62,500 bases of DNA from Cristatella mucedo (Eukaryota > Bryozoa > Phylactolaemata > Cristatellidae): NCBI GenBank assembly GCA_009760855.2, contig WPIO01000005.1:1737501-1800000 (forward strand). The letters are read 5' to 3'. Of the stretch, positions 21,450 through 34,275 are shown in pieces; the first letter of the stretch is position 1, and each line of letters opens with the position of its first letter. Position numbers and translations under genes: made by a program. The notes below the pieces were generated by a model that saw only the letters and a program-made list of their open reading frames with translations, was not told the DNA's origin and did no database searches.

Positions 21450-23310
21450 CCCCACTGTTCGTTGCTCATTTTTATGTGGTCTTGATGGGCCGGTTGGACA
21501 CACCTGCTCACCAGCCTCTTCAGGGCGGAGGCCTCCGCTAGAAAACAGCGAGTTCATTCCTCAGTTTTTTGTTCTCAGCTGGACTAGGCTCGGTCAGCAT
21601 AGCCACGAGCGTCGGTGCGGCTTCCGGTTATTTTATCAGTAAACATCCGCCTTGTCGAGATGGTCTTCTGGTGTGGGAGACTGCTCGCACATTCTAACTG
21701 AAGTACGGCAACGAAGATGGGATTAAGACAACACGTGACACGAATTACTGCATCGTCTGGTGGTGCGAGAGCCCCGCCGGTCCCAGATAGTTGGCGCCAC
21801 CAGGTTAGCTGCAGCGACGCATAGGAAGCAGTCGTGCCGCGGGTGCGTAGAAATCTCTTACTAGATGTGCCAAGAGAAGAATATCTCGGAGCAATCCCAG
21901 CGAAATTTGATAACAATAATGACAAGTATAGGTCGTTTGCGTAAGGCCCGAATTGGACGACCTAGTCTCTTTTCAGTAGCTGTACAACTCGCTGCAAGAG
22001 AAGCAATCCCCATCGGGTTAATGACGTGCACGTAATGAAATAAGGCAAAAGCAAATGGGTAGCGTACAATTTGATTAGTTGCACGGAGGTAGTTGCCCGA
22101 AAATCGGCGGACCTCCCGCTAAAGGGCATTGCTGCCCCGGTAAAAAAAAGGATTTTTCTAATTGCTGCTCTACCTGATTTGTGTTACGTATGGCGGTGGG
22201 GATTCCAGCAAAGACCGTTTCCGTAAGAGTTTTGATGCTGTGCTTCTAATCGGTGGCTCAAATGGCAAGTCGGTCTGACGATCTTCACCACAGGTTTCAG
22301 TACTCCCCTCAGTAGTGGCCACCTATTACTCTTGCATTTGTGACTTGTGCAATAATGAGTTCACAGGTTGCGCAAATGTTTCATCAGCGACTGACTAGTG
22401 CTTAGGCCAAGAATGCAAAGCTTTTGATGACGAGTGCATTCTGTTCGCCAACACCTCGGGGAGGCCGAAACATCTGCACCATCGATAGTGATTTCGTAAT
22501 AAGGACAATGGTATCTCTTTACATCCTCCTGAACGAGCATCCTGGTTCCTGAACAGGTTCTAAGTTTCTTAGACGCGAAAAGCTTCCGGGAGAACAGCGC
22601 GGGTGGGGGGGGGGCTCTATAAACTAACAGGACTTCACCGGTGAGGCCCCAGGCAGCATTGGTTAACGAATCGTTTCTCACTCGTTTACTTTTACTTTAA
22701 GCGTCTGGGAGCTCCCTTGACAGAAGCTTCCATTCAGAATTCAGCCAAGGGCTGACGTCCAAGCGCTGACCTCTCAGCGGTGGCTAATCGCTGGAGAGCC
22801 GGTTAGACCTGCCCGGCGGAAAACCGACAGGGGAGCGCCTTGCAGTAGCGTCCAACGGGGCATGCCCGTCGACCCTTCATCGGTCGGTATGTCTATCGAG
22901 GTACCAAGAAGCGGAAGCACTCGCTGTGTAACCTCGATGCCCAGAATCAAAATTGCGCACTCCCACCCGGCGTTCGAGCCTTTCATTCTGCGACTGCGCG
23001 GCCGTCGCAGAGACGTCGGCTGCTCCCGCGGCACGAACTGTCTGCCCGCATCACGTCTTCAGCCGCACCGGCGCCAGTCTGCGGCGGCAGCGCTGACGCA
23101 ACGCTGGCACAGCCTCGCCGCCGACGATAGCTTGGCCGAAATAATATCCACTCAGAAGGCGCACTCCCCGCTTCCGAGCACGATCCACCTTCATTTTCAG
23201 AGCCCGCATAACCACAGTCGCTTCGCGGCAGTCATTGCCACACGAAATCACGTTAATCGAGGTGCCTGCGTGCTCTCGCTCCAGAGTAGCCACCTGAAAG
23301 CCTGCAAGCT
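21450..23310. other. Spacer of ordinary composition, no gene seen
   Basis: Short open frames only. A poly-G run lies near 22605. The 22860-23490 frame (210 codons) overlaps a tandem repeat and a LINE remnant and is not credible as coding. Confidence 0.45.
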
Positions 23311-23370
23311 CGGACTTCCCAGAGTGCTCCACCCGCTCGCCGGACTTCCCAGAGTGCTCCACCCGCTTGC
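23311..23370. repeat. Two tandem 30-bp units
   Basis: CGGACTTCCCAGAGTGCTCC plus ten more bases, repeated once with a single C/T difference. Confidence 0.95.
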
Positions 23371-23385
23371 CGGACTCGAGTCGCT

Positions 23386-23735
23386 TGCCAGCGCCTCGTT
23401 CAGCCGCGCCTCCAATGGACCTCGTGTCCTTTGGAGACAGTGCCCTCAGCCTCGAAGTATGCGCCGGAAGTCGCGAGCTCGCGCCATTCCATGACTGAAG
23501 TCGCGACATCCCATGACTTGACGATATCTAAAAGGAAGCTTTAAAAGCGTTCCTCTCAGCATCCACCGAGTCTGTGCGAATAGTCCTGCATGCGCTGCTG
23601 CGTGATGAAAACATGCATTACTATCCGCAGTCAGGTGTTGCGAGTAATTTGTAACGTACCTGCATGCCAAGTGCCTAGAACGAGAACTAATTCTCTCAGA
23701 GCGTTATATAAAGATACTTGCCCTTATAGTTATAA
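23386..23735 (+). mobile_element. CR1-like LINE remnant, GC-shifted
   Basis: CCTCGTGTCCTTTGGAGACA, a GTATGC block, CATCCCATGACTTGACGA and AAGTGCCTAGAACGAGAACT match the end of the LINE ORF and its 3' tail in order. Many changes are toward G or C relative to the copy at 18.1 kb. Confidence 0.65.
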
Positions 23736-24802
23736 TTGGAGACTCTCAGACCAGTGTGCACCTCTCTTGATTATGCTGGCGTAGTTATTAGGGCTTGGTT
23801 TGGAGTCCACTTGCTTATGCTGCCAATTCCGAAAAAACTATTTGTGGGTGTTAACTTTTTCCATAATCAAGGGCGCATCCGCGCGTACAGCTAGGGTGCC
23901 TGCAGGCGGCTGCGACTTCGTATTCCAGAGCGCTTGAGCGAGAAATCTTGAACATCGACTGCTGCCGCGCAAAAGGAACACTTGGGGCGGCGCTGTGTGC
24001 AGTAGATGCGTACCGGAGATCTGCTTCCGGCGGGCGCTTCCGGCGCTAAACGCGGCCACACTCGCTGGCCGTGCCCAGCGCGCACTCGTACGCAGCAGGC
24101 TGCGCAATAAGGTTGTATTAATGCGCTCGTCTCAGGTAAAAGGCGGCCAGCAAAGCGGGAGGCGTGAGGCTGCCGGTCTAGGCAGCGTGCGCCTGTACTA
24201 ATTGGAAGCAGTAGTCATAGCCAGAATCCCGACGCGAAGACGTATCTGAGGCAGCAGCCTCCGAAAAGTTACGCGAGCCAACAGAAGCTGCCTACGAGAG
24301 CGGCTGCCCGATCCATCTCCAATTTCACAACCAGCTAGCAGCGCACCCGCAAAGCTGGCGAAATAATGCCGCCGCAACGCGTCCTCGTTAAGTTCGGGTT
24401 AATTGGCCACCGCCGCTAGACCTGCTCTGCGGCTGAGACATAGCGCTGCTCTCGAATAGTTAAGCGATGGGGAAAACTCGAAATAATTAGCCGCGCGTCG
24501 TGATTCGTGCTGATTCTCACGCGACGAGCAGACTCCGGAGACAAAGGACACCATGCCACATCAACAAGCGCCTGCTCGCGGCGCGCCGCGTTGCCCACGT
24601 TTCGCCGGTCAGCGCCGTCGTGCGGCGGCGGTCAGCTGGCGAACGCGCCCGGCCGCCGTGCCGGCGATGCGCGACCCGGGCGCGCGGCGGCGAGGCTATG
24701 CTGGGGGGGGGGCTGAGGTGCGAACTGAAGGTCGAGGGCGGGACGCAGCTCAGCCTGGCGCGGCGCTAGCGCCCGCTCTCGCCGTGCCAGGTCGCCGAGA
24801 GG

Positions 24803-24837
24803 CCGCGAACGCGCCGACCGCAAAGGCGCGTTCGCGG
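24803..24837. repeat. Perfect inverted repeat, 13-bp arms, 9-nt loop
   Basis: CCGCGAACGCGCC and its exact complement GGCGCGTTCGCGG. Confidence 0.95.
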
Positions 24838-25179
24838 CGGCGATCGAGCGATGGGCGGCGGCAACCGACGAGCAACCGCCAGCGGCGGCTCAGCTCTCCG
24901 GGGGGAGAGGGAGAACCGCGGAGCGCAGCGCCGCCGACGCCCTCTGTCGTTGGGCGGTAGCCACCGAGTGGGCGGGGCGTCGCACCGGTGATCGGAGGAG
25001 CTGGCGGCCAGCGAAAGCCGCGAGCGGCGGTTTGTAGCGCTGGCACACTCCTGCATCTATCGGTAGCTGGAGAGAAGCGAGCGCCATCTTTCGGGAAAAT
25101 TGCACATCCGGATCCGACGAGTCGCTTAATAATAGTCGATAGACTGTGCGTACAGCGGCAGCATTTACGGGCGTTGTAA

Positions 25180-25357
25180 AAAGAAAAAATACTAGCTGAT
25201 TTAACAGCCTCTTTTTGTACAGCGAAAGAAGAGCCTTGACGGCTATCACCACCGCTTGCAGTAACGATAAAGGATCGCCCACCACAGGAATCGAACCCAC
25301 GACCTCGGGGCCGAGGTCGTGAAAAGCAACCGCCTTACCTAGTGAGCCATTACGGTG
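25180..25357 (-). mobile_element. SINE A copy
   Basis: Nearly colinear with the 5.8 kb copy: B box GGGTTCGATTCC, palindrome CACGACCTCGG with its complement (25298-25321), the GCTCTTCTTTCGCTGTAC block and AATCAGCTAGTATTTTTTCT terminus. Confidence 0.85.
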
Positions 25358-25619
25358 AAGCAATACAGCAAAGATAAAGTTGCGACCGCGCCCGCGCGGC
25401 TCTCCCGTTGAGCTACCTTACCTGTGAGGATCAAGCGGAAGTCGGCTCGATTCGCCCTAAGGCTATGTATAGGCATGCAGTAGTGATACATGCACGGTCC
25501 ACTGTCATAAATAGGGTTTTCGCGTCAAACTGCGAGCGGAAACCGCTGCTCGGATGCCGTCGCTGTCGCTATTGTCGAGTCTTAATCGATTCAATGGGTT
25601 GATATGTCCACCCGGTCCG

Positions 25620-25690
25620 CGTTTGCATGGGGCGCTGCTAAAGCGCTAGCCTTCGCCGCGGGAGACGCCGGCTCAAACCCCGAACTCGGC
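25620..25690 (+). repeat. tRNA-like sequence (SINE head or dead tRNA)
   Basis: TGGGGCGCTGCTAAAGCGC resembles an A box/D-arm. CGCGGGAGACGCCGGCTCAAACCCC resembles the anticodon-variable-T arm with B box GGCTCAAACCCC. Acceptor pairing is not convincing. A second A-box-like segment lies on the minus strand at 25398-25417. Confidence 0.4.
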
Positions 25691-25884
25691 AGGATGCAGC
25701 CTTTGACTACCTAGGTAAGGTGTAGTGACGTTCTCGCCGGGCTGCGCTCGAGACCTGCAAGAGTGCGTCTGCTTTTCCGCCGCCTCTGTCCTGGATCTGT
25801 TTGGATAGGTATCTTCTTCGTGCACGGCTGAATTCTCGCTCCGTATAGGTCCGCTGCGCCAGAGCTGCACCTATCGCTACCTCT

Positions 25885-25985
25885 AGCCATTCCATCGTGC
25901 TTCCCTTGCAGCCGAGGCAAAGTGCCTAGAATGAGATCAAGGTCTCTGAGGACGCTGTAACAAATGTCTTATTGCAAATATTATC
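25885..25985 (+). mobile_element. CR1-like LINE 3' tail
   Basis: TTCCCTTGCAGCCGAGGCAA then AAGTGCCTAGAATGAGATCA and a GAGGACGCTGTAAC block match the last 100 nt of the LINE. Confidence 0.7.
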
Positions 25986-26085
25986 GTTATCACTAGCCCT
26001 AGAGAGCCGCTGCGACATCGCCGCACTCGAGCAAGGGACTCAAACAACTCTTTCGCTGTTCGGCAGGGCTGCGTGCGGACCGAGC

Positions 26086-26124
26086 GAGCGAGCGCCTCTT
26101 TCAACTGCGAAGAGGCGCTCGCTC
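26086..26124. repeat. Perfect inverted repeat, 15-bp arms, 9-nt loop
   Basis: GAGCGAGCGCCTCTT and its exact complement AAGAGGCGCTCGCTC. Confidence 0.95.
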
Positions 26125-26274
26125 TGCTTCGCTCTCGCTGCCAAAGCTGGCGAAGCGGCGTCGCCGCGGCGGCGGCTGCGGTGGCGGCGGCGGCGGACCC
26201 CTTTGGACGCCGCCAGCAGAGGGCCCGCGTACGTTCCACTCCCGTTCGCTCGCCCGACCTGCTACGCTCGCCGC

Positions 26275-26303
26275 CGCCGCGAGCGTCTTCGACGCTCGCG
26301 GCG
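26275..26303. repeat. Perfect inverted repeat, 13-bp arms, 3-nt loop
   Basis: CGCCGCGAGCGTC, loop TTC, GACGCTCGCGGCG. Confidence 0.95.
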
Positions 26304-26602
26304 CGGCCCCAACTCGTCCGACCGACGGCGGCTCGGTTTCGCTCTCGCCGCCTGCTCAAGGCCTGCCGCAGCGAGAACGATCACGTGGTCCACCTCCTCC
26401 CACCGCCGCCGCCGCAGCCCCCCTCCGTTGACAGCGAGCGGCGCGATGCAATTAGCATTGTGCGGCACCCGCGGGGCGCCTTCGGACGAGGGCGCGGTCG
26501 CCTGTGGACGGCGGCGGCGACGGCGGCGCTCGGGGTGACGACCGGCCCGAATGCGTCTGACCCCGACTGTCGCTCATCGTCGCCGTCGAAGCGTCGTCCG
26601 CT

Positions 26603-26629
26603 TCCGAGCGGGTGCAACACCCGCTCGGA
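26603..26629. repeat. Perfect inverted repeat, 12-bp arms, 3-nt loop
   Basis: TCCGAGCGGGTG, loop CAA, CACCCGCTCGGA. Confidence 0.95.
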
Positions 26630-26740
26630 CGCGCCCGCACGCCCGATCGCGGCGGCCGCGCCGCCGAGGCGATTGTCGCTGCCGCTGTCGCGGGCCGCCG
26701 CCGCGGCGCGCTTCCGGCGCGGCCGCCGTACAGTCGCTGC

Positions 26741-26778
26741 GCCTCGCTCGCCGCCGCTCCGCCGCCGGCGAGCGAGGC
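26741..26778. repeat. Perfect inverted repeat, 13-bp arms, 12-nt loop
   Basis: GCCTCGCTCGCCG and CGGCGAGCGAGGC. Confidence 0.95.
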
Positions 26779-27886
26779 GACCGATCGATGCCCGACGCGC
26801 CGCCGTCGCCGCCGTCTGCGACTGCCGACTGCGGCGACGGCGAGCCGCTCGAACTGTCGGTCGATCTATCACTGACGATGACGCTGATGATGGAGGGCCC
26901 TCGGTGGACCGTCGCCTCGCTGCTAGCTAACTGGCTATGGCTGCGGGGGCGGGAGGGCGCGGCGGGGCGTGGCGCGCTCCAGACGCCGACCGCCCGGCGC
27001 TCGGTCCGTCCCGCTAACTAAAGGCCTGCTATATTTTTTATCGTAGGGTTCTCCTACCGTCGCGCCGCGAGCCCTCTCGCTCTGCCGCTGCGGGAGAGCT
27101 CGCGACCGCAGTGCGCGACCAAGCGACTCCAGCGCCCACGGGTCGCCGGCGAAACCCACGCGATGCGACAGCTCCCTTACCCCCCCCCCCCGCCACCCTG
27201 GAAGAGGTGGCGCCTCAGGGGACACTCGAGCGGGGTTGGGGACGGGGGAAACTGCCGACATCGCAGTAGTCGCAGCTTAGCACTATCAGAGTAAGCGAGC
27301 TCTTTACCGACAGATCGGTTCGGCTCCCGCCTCTCCGTGCGGGAGCGCGCTTCCGGCGGACAGGCGTGCTCGTCAGAGCGCCTGCGAGCGGCGAGCGTGC
27401 AGTTCGCAGCGCCGCCGCCACCGCCGCCGCCGTCCACGGTCCTCTTTTCCCTGCAATTGCGTCGATTTCAATCGTCAGCGACGTAACAGCGGCGCGCGTA
27501 AATTTGCCTATAGCCCGTCGACCATTCGGCTCGAGAGATGACGGTCGGCGACAGCGTGCGCCGAGTCGCGGCCTCTCCGGGGATCGGCGTGCTGCTCACC
27601 GAGACGCGCCCCGCGAGGCGACGCGGCTGAAGTGGACGAGCCGATTCGCAGGAGCGACCGAAGCGGGTGCGACCCCGCACTTACGCGAACGCCACCGAGC
27701 GTTGCGCGCCCGCTAAAGGTCTCTTTGAGAGTGCATCACTGTCCTCTGAGAAGCAGAGAGTGCATCTACGAGCGGCTAATCTATCGCGCCTCGCTCCAGT
27801 CGCCGCGCGCGGACCGCCGGCGAGACGAATGAACGTGGCCTTAAACTCGCAGCTCTTTAATCGTGCGCGCGCCCGTTCTGCCAGTG

Positions 27887-28160
<274 letters not shown>

Positions 28161-28247
28161 CCAGGATTCGAATTCGAGCTTGTTCGGTTGACTCGCAGCA
28201 GTCAACGCGTCAGTCCTTCATCGCATCGCAGCGACTGCGGCCCCAAC

Positions 28248-28288
28248 GCCGCGCTCGCAGCCGCCGCGTCGGCGGCTGCGAGCGCGGC
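28248..28288. repeat. Perfect inverted repeat, 18-bp arms, 5-nt loop
   Basis: GCCGCGCTCGCAGCCGCC and its exact complement around loop GCGTC. Confidence 0.96.
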
Positions 28289-29117
28289 GCGGCGCGCCAG
28301 AGCGAGCGCGCGAGCTTCCGGGGCGCACTGCCGGCTGCTCCCGTGTAGCCGAAGGAGCCGGCTCGAGCGCCGACCTCTCGCGACGCGGCGCCGCAGCTGC
28401 GATGGAAAATGGCCGCCGCTGGGTCCCTCTAATGAGCGCGCGCATCTGGCGCGAGCACTAATCGCGAGCCTATTTTCCCGTTTGATGGTATTGCCCTTCT
28501 CCTGCTGTCGCTTCGCCCGCCCGCGCAATCAATGCAGGCGCACTGCGTCCTGCAGGCGTCCCGTCTGGTTCAATGCAAACAGCCTGCCAGGCGCCCGCTA
28601 GTCGCGCGAGGCACCGGTCTGCACTGAAGCATTTAAAATAACAGACGTGAGAGCGGACGCCGTGCAGTGGAGAGCTTTTGTCTGCCAGTGCAAACACGCG
28701 CGCGCGCGCCTCTTCGTCGTGCGCATGCTCAATGCCGACTCTGACCTGCTCAAACGGCGCGGCGGCGGAATGCTTTCGACGGCGAAGCTGGAAAACAAGA
28801 AGCGACATAAATTGACAGCCATCGATTGTGCACGCCGGCGCCGACTGGCCGACGGGTGCGAGCGACCGGCGACGTGAAGCGAGCGAGAAGCGGAAGAGCG
28901 AGCGAGCGAGCGCCTCGGTCGTCGTCGTCAATCAATTCGGCGACGCCGCAAGACGACGAGCTGCCCGGGGCGCACGAGACGCACGGCGGTCCGCGTCAGC
29001 AGCACGCGCGCGCTCCGCGGGAAGGACGCTCGCTCGGGTGCGCGCCAGCGTGCGCCAGTCGCAGGATTTAGGGCCTTATTTGTAGCGCGCGACCTTTTCG
29101 GGCCACTTCGCTGTCTC

Positions 29118-29119
<2 letters not shown>

Positions 29120-29179
<60 letters not shown>
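29120..29179. repeat. (CT)n microsatellite
   Basis: About 30 CT units at the right edge of the CpG-rich domain. Confidence 0.97.
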
Positions 29180-29181
<2 letters not shown>

Positions 29182-30274
29182 CCTCTCTGTCTTTCTCTTT
29201 GTTGTCGCGTCTCGAGCGGATACTGGTCTCAACTGCCTTTATTAGCACCCACCAGCGTCTTTGGCCTCATGAGCTTCGCTAGCTCTAGTTTGTGCCGTTC
29301 ACCGTTCTATGACAGCAGCCATAAAAACGAACAGAAAACCTCGAGCCTAGGTGCATCAGTAACTGGAACAGCTAGAAACAATTATTGCAAGGAGCTCCAG
29401 CTGCTGGACCAAGGCCAAGGCCACCTTTTGAAAAGCCCCTTTAAGCTCATAGCACTGTGAATTTATAGTATTTCATTATTAAATTTCAACTAAGCAAATT
29501 AGCAAATTATCTCTCCTTACCTATTCTTTATTAAGCACTCATAATTGCTGTACCGCCATAATATTATTATAAGCATGTCACACAAGACTACCCCCTACGG
29601 ACTGATGGTCTAACCAGCTAAACACGTAATGTTAGGGTTTTATAGGTCGGCAGATGCAATAGCATCAATTACATAGCAACAGAAGAACCTTGCAGCTGAA
29701 AGTATAGGATTGTCTGCAAAAGGACTAACACTCGCATCTAAGACCTGAGTCGGAAGTGCACGCACTTTAACCCTAACACCGGGGGAGGGAGGCGGCGGCG
29801 GGCAAACCGGTGTACCTGGCAAGTCTAAATATGCATCTGCAATGGTCTGTGTACTCTGCTCAATGACCTGGCGTTATCTACGCGATCCTCATACTGTGCC
29901 AGGTTCATTAAGTATACAATGAAGCGTAAGTTTGAGGTAGGGAAGGCTCCTCATACTTATACGAAAGCCAAGAATAGACCTAGAAGCTTGGTAAATGAGA
30001 CCCATCACGACCGGCCTGTGCTGCAGGCTCTAAAGAGGATCCATAAGCACTTGATTTCGAGCGCTTGATTTCACTGACAGAAAAGTGAAGAATTCGCTGT
30101 CCGAAAACAAAGTCCCCGTGGTTTCCGCATTCCTCTTCAAACAGTATAGGCTAAGCTTAATTTCTCTCAGGAGTTGAAACCTGTATTCATGTCGAGGGAG
30201 GGAGGCGGCAGTATTGACGATAGCCTTTCTCGAGCCAGCCGACGAGTTCCACTGCTGTACAGCAATGGAACTCT
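29180..30274. other. Spacer, no gene seen
   Basis: Returns to AT-rich composition; no motif or repeat family recognised. Confidence 0.45.
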
Positions 30275-30510
30275 CCTTTTTCCCTTTTCTTTTCCCTTTC
30301 CTTTTTCCTTTCCTTTTTCCCTTTCCTTTTCCCTTTCCTTTTCCCTTTCCTTTTTCCTTTCCTTTTTCTTTCCTTTTTCTTTTCATTTTTCCTTTCATTT
30401 TTCCTTTCCTTTTTCCTTTCCTTTTTCCTTTCCTTTTTCATATTCTTTTCCCTTTCCTTTTTCCTATCCTTTTTACTTTCCTTTTTCTTTTCCTTTTTCT
30501 TTCCTTGTGC
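30275..30510. repeat. Polypyrimidine minisatellite (TTTTCC-based)
   Basis: CTTTTTCCTTTCC-type units of about 11-13 bp vary in T and C run length, with a few A substitutions. Phe/Pro- and Lys/Gly-repeat frames across it are artefacts. Confidence 0.92.
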
Positions 30511-33500
30511 CGTATCGCGTTTCGCAGGAGCCGTTTTGCTGAGGTACTCGAGACGTGCGTCAGCTGCTCGGAGAGTTGAGAGCTCGGATGATTCCTCGAA
30601 TTCATCGAATGTGTTACTACTGCTACTAATACGAAAAGGACATCATCCACGGCTTTCACATAGGGGTACGTGCAGTGGCAATTAATAATTGCACTGGACT
30701 TGTGAACTGGTATTATCTGCTGGGTGTCATTTGATAGGTTGTATACCTTACCAGTGACACGTCGACATGCAGTTAACTCCAGTACAGTTTACTTGTGCTC
30801 AAACATTTCGATGGCAAAGCTAACAATAGAGGTGATGTCAACGCCTGTGTTAGAACACAGACAGCTCGCAGGACTCGTGATGCAGTGGCACCCTTTTCGC
30901 AAAGGAAAACAAGTGGTGATATCAGGAGTGGGCTCGTATTGTAATAGGATGACCCACGCTGGAGAAGAAGACCCGTGCTGTTTCAATAAAGACTTCTCAC
31001 GACATTGCGGGATTGCTTAGTCTTTACAAGCGGTAAACGAGGGGCAGCTTTTGGCAGTTTTACAGTTTTGCCGCTTCCCCGGCGGGAAAAGTTTCTCATG
31101 TTTGAAGTGAGCCTAAATCAAGTGACGCAAGAGGAGTCAACTGCTGTAAGCCTAATCATGAAAACTTGAGAAAATTTGCAAACAAGTCATCCACCTCTAT
31201 ATTTTCCTATCGCCAAGCATTCCACGGGAGTTCATTAGGAGTGGAAATAGAAATGTGAAATAACACGTGCAATTCATACATGCTCGGCCTCGTCGGTGTA
31301 TGTACCGATAAATGCAATGACTCGTGTACTGGGTGTGCATGTTCAGGCAGTACATGAATGGGTCAATCTGATCGACGAGAGTCTGAGATTATTTCAGACG
31401 TATTTAAGAAAACTCGTACAATGACATATTCATTTGCATTGCTCTTGCTTTTCGATTTTACTCCTACCGTCTGGTAGCATTTTTTTTATCATCAGAATGG
31501 TAAAATACTGCATGATTGGAGAGATGTCACTGTGATTTTAAAGATGGGCAGTTTTTGTGGCACTGTAGGCATTTGATCGCTAAATATGTTAACCACATGT
31601 TGCTACGAGGTTCCAAATCGTAATTGTCATCGAAGCAGACCTGTTCGTAGAGCTCATCTGCAAATAGATCGAATCAGGTGGGCATCATCGAAGGCTATTT
31701 ACGGTATATCTCTCGCAAGGAGTTCTACAGGGGAACCCGGTGATCACATAGTCGTTCAGTTGCATTAGCATCAGCCTTGACTACATGCAGCATGGGTTAG
31801 TCAATTGCAACGGTTAAGCAGACTTGACTAACAACATTGACAGCAGCCCTTCGAGCACCTACATGAACGGCCAGCCTAAATCGAGAGACAAGGCCACAAC
31901 GGTAGACAAGTTGCTGTCCGAACGAGCCAAGTTTGACCTAGAATTTGTGCAAGAGTAATGAGTTGTCTGCTCATTATGCTGCAGATTTTAATAGAAATGT
32001 TGACAAATCAGAGGCTACACTTTCTTATCCTAATAATTGGAAGCACAAAAAATGTAAGTCAAAATTAAGCAACTTAACGGCTGCCATAACCAATAGACAC
32101 TCGGTGTTTGTGCGTGTACGCATATAACTGTCGTGTGGCTGCTACTACATGCAAGCACTGACTAGTGTGTGCACAGGATCTCAGGCACGCAGCTGATGTG
32201 GGCCCTTGCACTTTGTCTTCCGGGGGAGGGGGTTCGGCCAGCAGACGTGGTTGTCAGGGATCAGTAGGGACAATGATGTCTACATTAGTCCAAAGGGGCA
32301 TAGGAACAACAGGTCGGTGTTGACAGGAGCTACCCACCATCTGGTTGAGGGACAGAAGCAGGCTGACTGCATGGGTGAGGAACTGGTTCAAGCCAGTCTG
32401 CCATTGTCTGCCCACCCCCCAAGTCCTACTTGGTCATGCTTAAAATGGAGGCTTGCCAGCTGCAGTTACTGCCCAAACATACGCAAGGCTTTTTGAGCCG
32501 AGCGAACACGGCTTTTACCACACTGAAGACAAACTGTTTACTTTGGTTGGTTGGTAGTTTGCCAGCACCTACTATCACCACGATTTAGATGCTCTTTACC
32601 AGATCAGAAACAGCCGGGACGATGATGTCACCTGGTCCAACCAGCAGGCGACTCCTGCCTAAGCTAGCTCCGATAAGAGCTACAGAGCTGCTGCTGGTCA
32701 GACCAAACCCTGGCACCGTCATCATCACTAACGAGCTCCAGCTGGCTGCTAGCCAATTTCCAGGGGCTCCAGTCGGCCCTAAGATCCGGAGCCGACAGCC
32801 ACTCGGGGAGCTCCGAGCTGTTAATCCTCTGCTTTATGCTGTCTTTCGGTTCACATCGGTTTCAGTCATGATTAGTTCGTTGCGCATGACAGCAAGCCGA
32901 TAGCGAAGTGCTACACTCTTGCTGCTCTGGTGCAGTGATGGAAGATCGGTCGGCTATATTGCTAGGAGTTCTATATTGCAAGGGTGGGGCGTGTGGCCAA
33001 GTCTTACAATGGCTGCCAACCCGACTAAGCTCACAGTGGCCGATAAGACATGTGTTGCTCCCAATCTGAGCAATCTAGCACAGACTCGGACGCCTGAGTG
33101 GCAGGCTCTCAACTCAAGTCTCGAGTGGCCTCCACACGAGAGGGTTACCGATGACATAGCTTGTCGTTGATGAGGCCTCGTGGGGCTGCTCTGCCTTTCT
33201 TCCGACAGCTTTCCCATAAAATTAGACAATGCTTCTGAAACGTTCAGATGGATGTGGCGTCAAAGCGCATATACTGTCTTTGGAGCTAGAGGCTTTACCA
33301 CAAGCCCAGCACTTGTAACTTTTCTAGATCTTTAGATCTTTTGCTGCCAGATCGATGCCAGATGTTCATTCGTTGTAGAAGCCACACCAATGCATGCAAG
33401 TGTGCGGATAATTGTAGGGCAGTATAGCAATTCCTGTTGCACACATCTTAGGGACAAGTCCATGAACTTAATGTCTGTTTGCATTTTTGGCAGCATGAGA

Positions 33501-33691
33501 AGGCCACATGCGTGCAGCTGAAAATCTAGATTGTTTCCGCTATCCTAGGTAATAATATATTCTGGCATTGATTAACATAATTGAGCAACCACTAACCACA
33601 GCAGCCATAATCACGGTCAAATTAATACCTGCACGCACTTCAGAATTTAGTATAACTCTTGGTGCCAGAACGAGAGGATATGTCAGTAATT
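30511..33691. other. Long spacer, no gene seen
   Basis: Open frames are short (none above about 105 codons) and without motifs on either strand. I see no repeat family or splice-bounded exon I would defend. Confidence 0.45.
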
Positions 33692-33745
33692 CTCAGGAGT
33701 CGACTCACGACCTCTGACACGAGGTTAATTAGAGCAACTCTTCTA
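33692..33745 (-). repeat. Possible decayed SINE A head
   Basis: On the minus strand GTTGCTCTAATTAACCTCG, then AGAGGTCGTGAGTCGACTCC, follows the SINE A head (GTTGCTTTTCACGACCTCGG, then GAGGTCGTGGGTTCGATTCC) with several changes. Confidence 0.4.
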
Positions 33746-34108
33746 CTTCCAAAAGACCAATCTTGTTGGTGCCAGCTTTAACTTCCTTTCTGCTCCATCT
33801 GCAGGCCTATATGATTCGAGAATGACATGGTTTCCCCTTCTGCATTGCTGAATTTTCAATCTACGGTCTCTTTCCAATCGTACGTGGTTGTTGTTGTTTG
33901 CCAGTCTGCTTGGGGTAGAGAGACCGTGGGCCCGTGGCCTCCTTACCGACCACTGCTTGTTTGTCAAGGTTTTAGTCAACACGGTGGTTAAAATTGGTTG
34001 AGTAGTGATAGGCGTTCCTTCAATATTGTTTGCTTCCATAGCATAGTAGACTGCTTATGGATATCTAGCCGGGTAACGTCCCAGTGGCCAGATCGGTAAC
34101 AGTATAAG
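33746..34108. other. Spacer, no gene seen
   Basis: No recognisable motif. Confidence 0.4.
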
Positions 34109-34275
34109 TATAATAATAATACATTTGTATAGCACCCTCAGAGAACTGAATCTCTGCCTAGGCACTATGCAGATGATTATAGGAAGCATTACCAAATGAT
34201 TGGTAGTAGCATCTGCAAGTAGCAAGCACGAATCACAAAGACCCACTCAATGCTAAAAATACGCAGGTGTTTTGA
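34109..34275 (-). mobile_element. CR1-like LINE 3' UTR and tail
   Basis: Minus-strand copy with (ATT)n at 34110-34121, a GAGGGTGCTATACAAATG end, the GTGCCTAGGCAGAGATTCAG block and the AGTGGGTCTTTGTGATTCGT block of the family 3' UTR. Confidence 0.72.

Noticed and set aside
26073-26930. 285-codon Arg/Ala-rich open frame in the CpG-rich domain
   Set aside because: Other frames on both strands are equally open, there is no domain, and three perfect hairpins lie inside it. GC richness alone removes stop codons.
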